DNA from: Zea mays
Taxonomy: Eukaryota > Streptophyta > Magnoliopsida > Poales > Poaceae
Reading direction: 5' to 3'
Assembly (NCBI RefSeq): GCF_902167145.1
Contig: NC_050104.1
Location: 99,769,849-99,833,848 of the forward strand
DNA length: 64,000 nt
The notes under the pieces: generated by a model
The model's database searches: none
What the model was told of the DNA's origin: nothing
Seen by the model: only the letters and a program-made list of their open reading frames with translations
Part shown: positions 35,019 through 43,552 of the stretch, piece after piece
How the letters are laid out: every line of letters begins with the position of its first letter
Position numbering within the stretch: the first letter of the stretch is position 1
Position numbers and translations under genes: made by a program

Positions 35019-35505
35019 TTAAGCCAGTGGCGCTTTGCCACTGGCCTTGCTGCTGCTGCTGTCGCCCTTGCCGTCGTCGTCGCCCCTGCCGCCACCGCTG
35101 CCTCCACCGCCGTCGTTGCCACTGTCATTGTTGTCGTCGCCACCGCCACTTCCACTACTGTCGTCGCCTTCGTCTTCGTTGTCGCCGTCGCCGCCGCCCC
35201 CTCCCACGGACGAGCCAGAAGAGTCCTCCTCATCCGAGGAGACCTCCGACTCATCCGAGCCCTCGAGCCCGGAGCGCTCGACGGAACGAATGTATGTCCA
35301 CACCTCGGCGGCTATCCCATGGGAATCATCCGAGTCGTCGGACGACGCTGGGGGAAGCATAGGCCGGCGATCCCTCGGACTCAGAGGAAAACTCCTCCTT
35401 CGAGTACTCGGAGTCACCGAAGTCCTCCGAGGGAGGACTTGGCTCATGCTTCCGTTTGTCGCCGGAGCGACGCGGCGAACCCCAACTTTTCTTGTCCTTG
35501 CCCAT
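35019..35505 (-). pseudogene. second antisense ORF of element B, acidic Ser/Gly/Asp-rich protein
   Basis: ATG at 35505 (MGKDKKSWGSPRRSGDKRKH): a basic head followed by an acidic Ser/Glu-rich stretch. The first frame ends at 35326. A second frame, entered by a shift near 35355, continues with DDSDDSHGIAAEVWTYIRSV and a Gly/Asp/Ser-rich tail to TAA at 35019-35021. Only the basic-then-acidic composition is informative. It could be a separate gene or a first exon of a longer antisense transcript running to 34296 and beyond. The GC-rich plus-strand frames here are shadows. Confidence 0.5.
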
Positions 35506-35589
35506 GGCCAGATGGAAGAGAAGAGGGAGTTGGAAAAGAAGCAACAGATGGTCAGAGGATGTGTGAAGAAAACAACGGAGCAAGCAGGC

Positions 35590-35598
35590 TATTTATAG
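35590..35598 (-). promoter_or_regulatory. TATA box upstream of the acidic antisense ORF
   Basis: The minus strand reads CTATAAATAGCC, 85 bp before the ATG at 35505, followed by a pyrimidine-rich leader. Good plant TATA consensus and spacing. Inferred, not shown. Confidence 0.55.
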
Positions 35599-35599
35599 A

Positions 35600-36126
35600 A
35601 GCCAGAGGAAATTGTTCATCTCCTACCACGCTCGTCGAACAGTCGCAAGTATTCAATAAGCAATTCAAACCGTCTAAAATCAAGTCAGGCAGCAGACGCC
35701 GCTTCGCATAACACGACACCATTTGGACTAAGGTCAACTGCTTGGGCGATATGATTACGCTCTGTGGTCACATCAAGTTACTACTCTAGGACAGTGTGCT
35801 AAACGCTTTACATACTAAGACGTCCCTTGGTCACACCCATTAGGGGGGAAGGCCAGGAATTTTCAATAGATTTTCTGAACAAGTCACATCCATACAGTAT
35901 ACGCAATGAATGTATTGAGACAGAAGGAAGATATCGATAGAGATCAAAGGAAAGCCAAATATAGCTACTCAACTGCAAGTCTAGTTAGCAGAAGCATTGC
36001 AACGCAAAGCGAAGTGAAGACCAGCCAAGAGCCATCTACCAGACGTCCAATCTGTCGCCGATCGAATAAATTTCAAACCTAACAAGGCATGGGCAGACCA
36101 CGTTGTTTGAAATCGCAAAAGCAGGG
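35600..36126. other. non-coding stretch of element B
   Basis: Unique-looking AT-moderate DNA between the antisense TATA box and the 33-bp array. I see no gene or repeat in it. Confidence 0.5.
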
Positions 36127-36275
36127 GATGAAGATAAAATGTTGATTTCTAAAGCATGAGATAAAGATAAAATGCTGATTTCTAAAGCATGAGACGAAGA
36201 TAAAATGTTGATTTCTAAAGCATGAGACGAAGATAAAATGTTGATCCCTAAAGCATAAGATAAAGATCTTTGAGT
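36127..36275 (+). repeat. 33-bp tandem array in element B
   Basis: About 4.5 units of AAGATAAAATGTTGATTTCT plus AAAGCATGAGACG; starts at 36131, 36164, 36197 and 36230, exactly 33 bp apart. A scattered partial copy with CTAAAGCATGAG appears near 36380. Confidence 0.9.
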
Positions 36276-36599
36276 GGATTATTTTCAACAATCCACTCAA
36301 AGCTCAGGGGCTACACCCATTGGGAGCACCTCCGGTGCGCCCAATAAATCCTTAACTCCAAAAGACAGAATGCTGATCTCTAAAGCATGAGCTGATGACA
36401 AAGCGCCGACTTCTGAGGCATAAGATGAAGATCGTTGAATGTACCAAAGGAGGACAACAGAAGATTATTTTTTACTGAGTCATTCAGAGTTCAGAAGCAA
36501 CGTTCAATAGGTGCACCTTCGAAGCATCCATCACCAAAATGAAAATCAAAATCGCAAGCTGGACCTAGAATCTTTGGGCCGATTATTTCAAAATCAACT

Positions 36600-36614
36600 C
36601 AAAAATTGGGGGCT
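36600..36614 (+). other. polypurine tract of element B
   Basis: AAAAATTGGGGGCTTC lies next to the 3' LTR start. It is like the CTCGGGGGCTAC tract of element G in position and G-run. Confidence 0.55.
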
Positions 36615-37236
36615 TCTGGGGGACAGATATTCCCCGGGTCCACTAGAATGCTAGAAGGCCTCGCGAAAGGCTTTGGGCCTATTATCTCGCAAGGCCGTCC
36701 CTTTGTGGGCCAGGGGAGAACTGCTGGCAGAATGGGCCGACGCAGGGAATAAGCGGACGCGGGCCCAGGCGGCTTGTGGGATCTAAGCGTTATCCACAGC
36801 TCTGATCCGATTCTCCCGCGCGACACAATTGGACGTCAGAACCAAATAAAGATAAGTCGGTAGGATTATAGGAAGATAAGTTCAGTCGGTTCACTATTAC
36901 TTAGGAATACATCGTTATCATGCACGCATGTAATGTCCCACGGTCGAATATATAAGGCCTAGAGGGTACTCCATCATTTCCAGGTCATTCATCAGTCGTT
37001 TACTCAATTCATCAGCTTTCTCCATATTGGAGAACTCCCTTGTAACCCACCACATAAAGATCCACATCAGGAAGTAGGGTGTTACGCATCTCAAAGCGGC
37101 CCGAACCTGCAGAAATCTGTCTACCGTCTCTCGTGCACCTTGATCGAACCATTGAGTTACAGTCAGCAACACCATCCTACCCAAAAGCACATCGAGTGGT
37201 AACCCCGGGTGCGCGATCGGGCTCCAAACACCGACA
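36615..37236 (+). repeat. 3' LTR of element B
   Basis: 622 bp; it begins TCTGGGGGACAG, one change from the 5' copy, and ends AACACCGACA. Right flank CTGGT is the TSD partner of CTAGT. Confidence 0.88.
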
Positions 37237-37241
37237 CTGGT

Positions 37242-37580
37242 AAACTGGTCCGATGCCCCACCGGACCAGTCTGGTGACCGCTAGAGACTTGAACTTTAGT
37301 GCTTTCCAACCAAATCTTTTTCTCTTCAAATTGGTTGACCTTGGGAGCTTTTCTATGAGTTAGACAAACATATTTAGAGTATATTTGACATGCCTAATTC
37401 ATAGGTTCATGCCTTTTAGCTCATCTCACTTTTAGATTTCCTGTTTCAACTCAAATACAAGTCCAAAAGCATTTTTTGCAAAAAAAAAAACTTAGTTAGT
37501 GAATAGACCAAAGTGCTAGAAACATTCTAATAGATATATGCAACATATTCAAAGGTTCAAACCTCACTGTTTTACCCTTC
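37242..37580 (-). mobile_element. Element F: old copia-type LTR, second part
   Basis: It continues the LTR broken at 14262, with CACCGGACCAGTCTGG-type motifs near 37258. The outer end is not defined. I find no clear TGAAAGG-type terminus on the minus strand, so 37580 is a guess. Confidence 0.4.
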
Positions 37581-37710
37581 TTCAAAATTGCTTGGCAGCA
37601 GCCGTTTTTGTATGTTATCTAATTTTACTCTATGTTGTCATGTATCTTTTGAATTGTGTTATTTTTTTCATCGTATTTTTGTCATAACTGTGTCGCAATA
37701 CAGCCGGCAT

Positions 37711-37901
37711 GGGTGCATTTGGTTATGGGACAGCCAGGATAGGGACATCCCCTGGTGTCATCTCTCGTCTCTCTAATTTTGAGGGACAACTGAGGACAAC
37801 ATTGGGATAGCTCTGTCCTAACCCTTGTTCCTAAACCAAACAATCTTATTTGAGGGATCGTATCATTCCGTCTCGTCCTGTCATTGCAACCAAACACACC
37901 C
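37711..37901. mobile_element. small TIR element (MITE-like), 191 bp
   Basis: Ends GGGTGCATTTGGTT and, inverted, GGGTGTGTTTGGTT (12 of 14 match). Inner sequences are also loosely inverted (GGGACAGCC against GACAGGACG). No clear TSD, so the class (PIF/Harbinger or hAT) is undecided. No coding. Confidence 0.5.
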
Positions 37902-38368
37902 TATGATCCTAACGAGTCTTAACACTATCTGTCCAAGCAGCGCGCAGGACCATGCAGCCACGCTAATTGGTGTCCAAGACCCCGGCATGCTCTTCACATG
38001 ATCTGATTTTGTGTACGACAGCAGGCAGCAAAGTAGGGTGTGAGCTGGTGTACGTTATGTAGGACCGAACGCGCTCCCTCGCTCGAGCCATTGGCAATTT
38101 TGCCATTATCATTTGTAGGTTTCGCCAGTATGCCATCGGACCCACAAATCATAGACACAGACGGTCCCACCAGTCATAGACACGAGATGGCATAATAACA
38201 AGCAGCCAAATTTGAGAGTGGCAAAACAGCAAATTTCTCCCCTCGCTCACGGGTGACAAAGCGCCAAAATGGCACATGCCCCGCGCGTCACTTTTTCACC
38301 TACGGTGGCGTGGCGTGGCGTGCTTCTCCTTTAGTTTAGTTTTCAAGCTTCTTTTTTATAGTACCTTA

Positions 38369-38370
<2 letters not shown>
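37902..38370. other. intergenic DNA, nothing assigned
   Basis: Low-copy-looking DNA. It has a short direct repeat (ATCATAGACAC and GTCATAGACAC near 38150-38185). No gene found. Confidence 0.4.

Positions 38371-38438
<68 letters not shown>
38371..38438. repeat. (AT)n microsatellite
   Basis: About 34 uninterrupted AT units, likely variable in length between lines. Confidence 0.97.
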
Positions 38439-38441
<3 letters not shown>

Positions 38442-38817
38442 CAACTTTTATATTTTTAAACTAAACGACGATAAATAAAAAAGAACAGAAAAAATATGTT
38501 CCTAAACCTCTTCGATGATAGAGACCCCAACATAATGTAAGGATATTCAAAGGGGAAGAATTAAGAATCACTAATCGCATTCGTCAACCGTTGGCAAGGG
38601 TAAAATACCCTTACACAATTTTCCCCTCACAAGCTAGCGGAAACTAACAGATTAACCGTGTTTCCATGTTTTTATTCTTTCATATTTTCAATAGGTCAAG
38701 ATTTAACATCCACCTTAGGTGTCGTTTGGTTCACATATTGATAACGTAATGAGTAACTGATAACGTTAAATCATGTTTGTTTAAGTCTAACCATAATTGA
38801 TACCGGTCACACTATGA

Positions 38818-39303
38818 ATGGATACCGTCTTCACCACGAACTTTTGTAAAATGAAAATATGTCCTATCTGGAAGGCGAGAACTGAGCCCAAATGTCGCTT
38901 CTTTGCATGGACCTTGTTGCATAATAGAATTCTGACTGCGGACAACCTCCAAAAGCGGGGATGGCCTTGCAATCCAATTTGTTGCCTATGCAACTTATCT
39001 CAGGAAACTGTGGCCCATTTATGTAAAGACTGCCCGTTTTCTGCCGAGGCGTGGGGCAGGATCCTTTCTTGGGCCAATCTATCCTTCCTACGTGGCATTT
39101 CTAGCTCCGGATCGTTGTACGATTGGTGGAAGAGATTAAGGAGTCGTTGCTGCAAAGAGTCAAAGAAGAATTTTGATGGGCTTCTCATCTGCTTCTGGTG
39201 GAATATATGGTTGGAAAGAAATAATAGAATTTTCCAGGGACAACAGAGATCTACGATCCAAGTTGCACAACTGGTGAAAGATCAAGTTGAGACTAGTTTT
39301 TAG
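38818..39303 (+). pseudogene. LINE ORF2 C-terminal fragment (zinc-binding RT domain)
   Basis: 161 codons. The ATG comes from the target-site duplication, so this is a chance start. The rest is the plant LINE zf-RVT domain: KCRFFAWTLLHNRILTADNL, then CCLCNLSQETVAHLCKDCPF with its Cys/His pattern, and a C-terminal WWNIWLERNNRIF motif. The polymerase and endonuclease parts are missing through 5' truncation. The frame is intact to the natural stop at 39301, so the insertion is not very old. Confidence 0.85.
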
Positions 39304-39452
39304 TGTATCTTAGATAGATCAGTGGATGGTGGCTTTTTTGTGTTTTTGTATTTTTCTCTTTTTTCGGTGTGTCTTCGGTCCTGTGGATTATCTTATTCTT
39401 CTTAATCTAATACAATGAAGAGGCAAGTCTTTTGCCGCTTCCTTTCAAAAAA
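38832..39452 (+). mobile_element. 5'-truncated LINE (L1 type) inside the MITE
   Basis: 621 bp flanked by a perfect 15-bp TSD, AATGGATACCGTCTT (38817-38831 and 39453-39467), ending in a short A tract. Only the 3' end of ORF2 and the 3' UTR are present, as expected when target-primed reverse transcription stops early. A small hairpin, GGCAA-GTCTT-TTGCC, is at 39422-39436 near the 3' end. Confidence 0.9.
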
Positions 39453-39553
39453 AATGGATACCGTCTTATTCAAATTTGTTAACGCCGGTATTCGACTGTG
39501 AATCGTTACCATTATTATTTACATTACATTTTCGTGAACCAAACGGCACCTTA

Positions 39554-40256
39554 GATGTACTCCACGACGGTCACAATTATACCTCCATGATGGGAAAGAT
39601 TAGTCAGCATAATATAACAGACTACGTTAACACTGCCAAAGAGCACGATCGAGTGCCATGGTGATGACAATCAACTCGAAATCACGCAAAGAGAAGACAT
39701 CATGCATTTTGTTATCAAGTTCACGTACGCATGACAAATATCAACGGGAATTATTAGCAATCAACCGCCACCCATTTCCCTTGCATCAAATCAAACTTAA
39801 CCAAATCAAGCTGCAGGGTCTACAGACCAAACCGAAAGCACATCTAGAAAATTAGAAACTACAGCAGACGCAACACAATAAATATGGGGAAAAAAATGAT
39901 CGATCCATCGTTAGCTGATCGACCCGGCCGTTGTTACTCTCTTCCTCCTCCGGCGTGCCTTCTTCAGCTTGGAACGACGAAGCAGACGACATCCTCTCAT
40001 GTCGATCTCTCTTCAAACGACCGATGAACTGGATGCTAGCTCACTCCAAAACCCCTGCATATTTGCACGTGTAGAAACAAAGTCATCAGACCAGGCAGGC
40101 TAGTACACGTATATGTACGTACGCATATTATATATGTGCATGTGCATGTGCCACTTGCAAAAGACTAGTACTTGCAGAGAGATGCATGCACGTATAGCTA
40201 CGTACATGTTCACGGATAAATGGACGCATGAGCCGGGGGCTGCCAGCTAGTCCAGA
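39554..40256 (-). other. 3' flank of the HyPRP gene
   Basis: It should include the gene's 3' UTR. It holds a 29-codon, strongly basic minus-strand frame at 39911-40000 (RLLRRSKLKKARRRRKRV), preceded by a splice-acceptor-like AAATATGCAG at about 40060. No poly(A) signal is certain. The rest has no assigned feature. Confidence 0.4.
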
Positions 40257-41171
40257 TCAGACGGTGCAGGTGTAGCCCGGCGGCGGCGTCTTGCCGCAGG
40301 TGAGGAGGAGCTGGAGCGCCAGTGGCAGGTAGAGGTTGATGTTGAGGAGCCTGAGCTTGATGGTGGTGCAGAGGCACACGGCCGCCTCCAGCTCCACCAG
40401 CCCCTCCAGCACCGGGCAGCACTTGTTCACCACGGGGTCGCCGAGGCCGATATGCACCAGCCCGCCCAGCAGGTCCACGCACGCGCCCAGCTTCAGCGAG
40501 TCAGCCGGGCACGTAGGCGACGACGGCGTCGGCGTCGGGCTCGGTGGCGGCGGGCACGGCGTCGAGCTTCCCCCGCCTCCGCCGGGAGGGTAGGTCACGG
40601 GCGGACCGGTGACCGGGGGCGTCGTCGCAGGCGGGCCAGTGATCGGTGGGTAGGTCACCGGTGGGCCGACAACAGGCGGCGTTGTTGGAGGGCCGGTGAT
40701 CGGCGGGTAGGTCACCGGTGGTCCGACAACAGGCGGCGTCGTCGGAGGGCCGGTGATCGGCGGGTAGGTCACCGGTGGTCCGACAACCGGCGGACGCGTG
40801 ACCGGCGGGCGCGTGACGGGGCCCTTGGGAGGACCGACGACCGGCGGACGCATGACTGGCGGGCGCGTGACGGGGCCCTTGGGAGGGCCGACGACCGGGG
40901 GGTAGGAGGGGCTCTTGGGCGGTTGGTGCCCCGGCGCTGGGTACCCGGTGCTGCCCTTGGGTGGCTTGGGATTCTTGGGCTTCGGCGACGGCGACGGGTG
41001 GGAGGGCTTGGTCTTGGGCGGGTGCGACGGCTTGGGCGCCTTGGGTTTATCGCAGTCGCAGGCTACCTCGTCGTCTGGCACTGACAGCGAGAGGATGGGA
41101 GTCACGGCGGTGGAGAGCACCAGCAGCAGCGTGAGGATGAACGCCTGGAGCTTCTTGCTGCTGGCTTCCAT
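40257..41171 (-). CDS. hybrid proline-rich protein (HyPRP), cell-wall type with 8-Cys domain
   Basis: 304 codons, single exon, ATG in the context GCCGCCATGG at 41171. Residues 1 to about 29 form a signal peptide (hydrophobic AFILTLLLVLSTAVTPIL). A Pro/Lys/Ser-rich part follows (about 43-90). Residues 91-205 are repeats with three copies of a 19-residue PPVVGPPVTYPPITGPPTT unit. The 8-Cys domain is C221, C231, C251-C252, C266, C268, C292, C302, giving C-X9-C-X19-CC-X13-C-X-C-X23-C-X9-C. This is the hydrophobic LTP-like domain of HyPRPs. Such proteins are secreted and associate with cell wall or plasma membrane; many respond to development or stress. No breaks are seen. It is the only gene in the window that looks like a functioning host gene. 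Which HyPRP paralogue it is cannot be told from the sequence alone. Confidence 0.93.
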   Translation of the reverse strand: MEASSKKLQAFILTLLLVLSTAVTPILSLSVPDDEVACDCDKPKAPKPSHPPKTKPSHPSPSPKPKNPKPPKGSTGYPAPGHQPPKSPSYPPVVGPPKGPVTRPPVMRPPVVGPPKGPVTRPPVTRPPVVGPPVTYPPITGPPTTPPVVGPPVTYPPITGPPTTPPVVGPPVTYPPITGPPATTPPVTGPPVTYPPGGGGGSSTPCPPPPSPTPTPSSPTCPADSLKLGACVDLLGGLVHIGLGDPVVNKCCPVLEGLVELEAAVCLCTTIKLRLLNINLYLPLALQLLLTCGKTPPPGYTCTV

Positions 41172-41493
41172 GGCGGCTGCTGCTGCTGCTGTTATTAGAG
41201 GGCAGGATCGGAGTGCGCACCCTAGGGTTTTCAGGTAGTGTGGTTTTATAGAAGAGTGAGCTTGTAAGGGACGCCCGTGAATGAACTCGATCTAGCTAGG
41301 GCCTAGGGCGGTATCGACTAGTCACTACTCACTAGTAGCCAGAAGCTAGCTAGTGTCGCTACTCGTGCTCTCTCTGACCTCAGACCACTCGATGTCTACG
41401 AGTGTGGGTGAATGTGATGAGTGCTATGGAAAACATTATAAATTTATAATTCATGTGATTACATGAACGTGTAGTAATGTGGAACACCAAATT
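41172..41493 (-). promoter_or_regulatory. HyPRP core promoter and leader
   Basis: The minus strand has TATAAAACC at 41250-41244, 73 bp upstream of the ATG, giving a leader of about 45 nt that ends in a GCAGCAGCAG-type run. Only about 320 bp separate the ATG from the LTR of element H, so most distal control sequence, if any, lies in or beyond transposon DNA. Confidence 0.65.
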
Positions 41494-41866
41494 TGTTAGC
41501 ACGTGGCAGACGGTCCACAGGCAAGCGCGGATGGTCTAGCGAGAGTCCGGCTTGTTAGCCCGAAGCAGGGTTCACATTCTCGTTTTTACTGTTTCGAGAT
41601 TATATTTTGACAAGAAGTGTTGACTTTTGTTTCTTTAAATTTGGAACCGAAAAAGAGGAAAAACCGGAGCGAGAAACGCTTACCGGACGTGAGCGACTGG
41701 AAATTTCCCGATTTCTCACGTTTATCACTCGAAAAATCAAACCAAGGTTCAAAAGAGTTCTGATTTGTTGTGAGATTTTTTCCATTTCTTATGATATCTT
41801 GTTGGACATCGCTTAGGATAAGGTTTAGATCCTCCTCTAACAAATATAAAGGGGTACGGCCAATTT
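41494..41866 (+). repeat. LTR of element H, first part
   Basis: It holds a TATA-like AAATATAAAGG at 41842-41852, close to where G inserted (41866). GACGGTCCAC-type motifs occur at 41509-41530, as in several maize LTR families. Confidence 0.5.
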
Positions 41867-43492
41867 TGTCGGGGACCATAATTAGGGGTACCCTCAAGGC
41901 GCCTAATTCTCAGCTGGTAACCCCCATCAGCATAAAGCTGCAAAGGTCTGATGGGCACGATTAAGTCAGGGATCAGTCCACACGAGTGACTCGATCACGC
42001 TTCACCCGAGCCTAGCCTCGGCCAAAGGCAGCCGACCTCGAGAGACTTCCGTCTCGCCCGAGGCCCCCTTTTTATGGCGGACACATCACCGGCTCGCCCA
42101 AGGCCTTGGCTTCGCTCAGAAGCAACCTTGACTAAATCACCACACCGACTGACCAAATTGCAGGGGCATTTAACGCAAAGGTGGCCTGACACCTCTATCC
42201 TGACACGCGCCCCCGGCAGAGCCGAGGTGACCGCCGTCACTCCACCGCTCCACTGGCCAGTCTGACAGAAGGACAGCGCCGCCTGCGCCACTCCGACTGC
42301 AGTGCCACTCGACAGAGTGAGTCTGACAGGCAATCAGGCCTTGCCAAAGGCGCCACGGCGAACTCCGCTCCGCCCGACCCCAGGGCTCGGACTCGGGCTA
42401 AGACCCGGAAGACGGCGAACTCCGCTCCGCCCGACCCCAGGGCTCGGACTCGGGCTAAGACCCGGAAGACGGCGAACTCCGCTCCGCCCGACCCCAGGGC
42501 TCGGACTCGGGCTAAGACCCGGAAGACGGCGAACTCCGCTCCGCCCGACCCCAGGGCTCGGACTCGGGCTAAGACCCGGAAGACGGCGAACTCCGCTCCG
42601 CCCGACCCCAGGGCTCGGACTCGGGCTAAGACCCGGAAGACGGCGAACTCCGCTCCGCCCGACCCCAGGGCTCGGACTCGGGCTAAGACCCGGAAGACGA
42701 CGAAACTCCGCCTCGCCCGACCCCTTGGCTCGGGCTCGGCCACGGCAACAGAAGGCAGACTCAACCTCGGCTTCGGAGGAAACCCCACGTCGCCCTGCCT
42801 AGGGCACAGACCGCCACGTCAACAGGAGGCGCCATCATCATCCCACCCCGAATCGACTCGGGTCACGGAGAACAAGACCGACGTCTCATCCGGCCAGCTC
42901 CGCCAGAGAGGCAATGATGGCGCTCCACAAGCTCTATGACGACGGCGGCCCCCAGCTCTCTTACGGAAGCAGGACAACGTCAGCAGGGACTCGACCGCTC
43001 CAACAGCTGTCCCTCCATCAGGCTCCGCCGCACCTCCGACAGCCACGGCATCACGCCAGCAGGGTGCCCAAATCTCTCCGGCTGCCACATTGGCATGTAC
43101 CTAGGGCGCTAGCTCTCCCTCCGCTAGACACGTAGCACTCTGCTGCATCCCCATTGTACACCTGGATCCTCTCCTTACGACTATAAAAGGAAGGACCAGG
43201 GCCTTCTCAGAGAAGGTTGGCCGCGCGGGACCGAGGATGGGACAGGCGCTCTCTTGGGGCCGCTCGCTTCCCTCACCCGCGTGGACGCTTGTAACCCCCC
43301 TACTGCAAGCGCACCTGACCTGGGCGCGGGACGAACACGAAGGCCGCGGGACTTCCACCTCTCTCACGCTCGGCTCCGGCCACCTCGCCTCTCCCCCCTT
43401 CGCGCTCGCCCACGCGCTCGACCCATCTGGGCTGGGGCACGCAGCACACTCACTCGTCGGCTTAGGGACCCCCCTGTCTCGAAACACCGACA
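41867..43492 (+). repeat. 5' LTR of element G, six 57-bp subrepeats
   Basis: 1626 bp. The subrepeats (GGCGAACTCCGCTCCGCCCG at each start) run about 42357-42700. TATA box CTATAAAAGG at 43181-43190. Long GC-rich reading frames across the subrepeats on both strands are repeat artefacts. Confidence 0.92.
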
Positions 43493-43512
43493 GTTGGCGC
43501 GCCAGGTAGGGG
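43493..43512 (+). other. primer binding site of element G
   Basis: GTTGGCGCGCCAGGTAGGGG directly after the LTR. Confidence 0.75.
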
Positions 43513-43552
43513 CCTGCTGCGTGCTGACGAACAGCTCCCCGTCAAGCTCCAG

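Larger units (their letters stand above)
14263..37236 (+). mobile_element. Element B: Grande-like Tat-lineage gypsy element
   Basis: LTRs of 621 and 622 bp at 14263-14883 and 36615-37236 with a near-matching TSD (CTAGT/CTGGT). Subtracting nested element C and its extra TSD leaves about 13.8 kb. That size, the roughly 600-bp LTRs, the very long region after pol with tandem repeats and the reverse-strand gene all match what is known of Grande. Order: PBS, gag, protease, RT, RNase H, second archaeal-type RNase H, integrase, 89-bp array, antisense gene (split by C), 41-bp array, acidic antisense ORF, 33-bp array, purine tract, LTR. Coding regions have many stops. By hand the LTRs differ at about 40 positions, so it is older than C. 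Confidence 0.88.
38718..39550. mobile_element. Tourist-like MITE carrying a LINE insertion
   Basis: The 17-bp TIRs GGTGTCGTTTGGTTCAC and (inverted) GGTGCCGTTTGGTTCAC differ at one base. They are flanked by the 3-bp TSD TTA (38715-38717 and 39551-39553), as in PIF/Harbinger Tourist elements. Without the LINE and its duplicated target it is about 197 bp and non-coding. Confidence 0.8.

Noticed and set aside
35027..35598. Plus-strand Pro/Ser/Arg-rich frames
   Set aside because: Shadows of the triplet-rich acidic antisense ORF; no start context or conserved motif.
40452..41084. Plus-strand Arg/Gly-rich frame over the HyPRP gene
   Set aside because: Reverse complement of the proline-rich repeat; the minus frame has signal peptide and 8-Cys domain.
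42237..42802. Long frames on both strands across the G LTR
   Set aside because: Products of the 57-bp subrepeat, whose length is a multiple of three; repeated identically in the other LTR.
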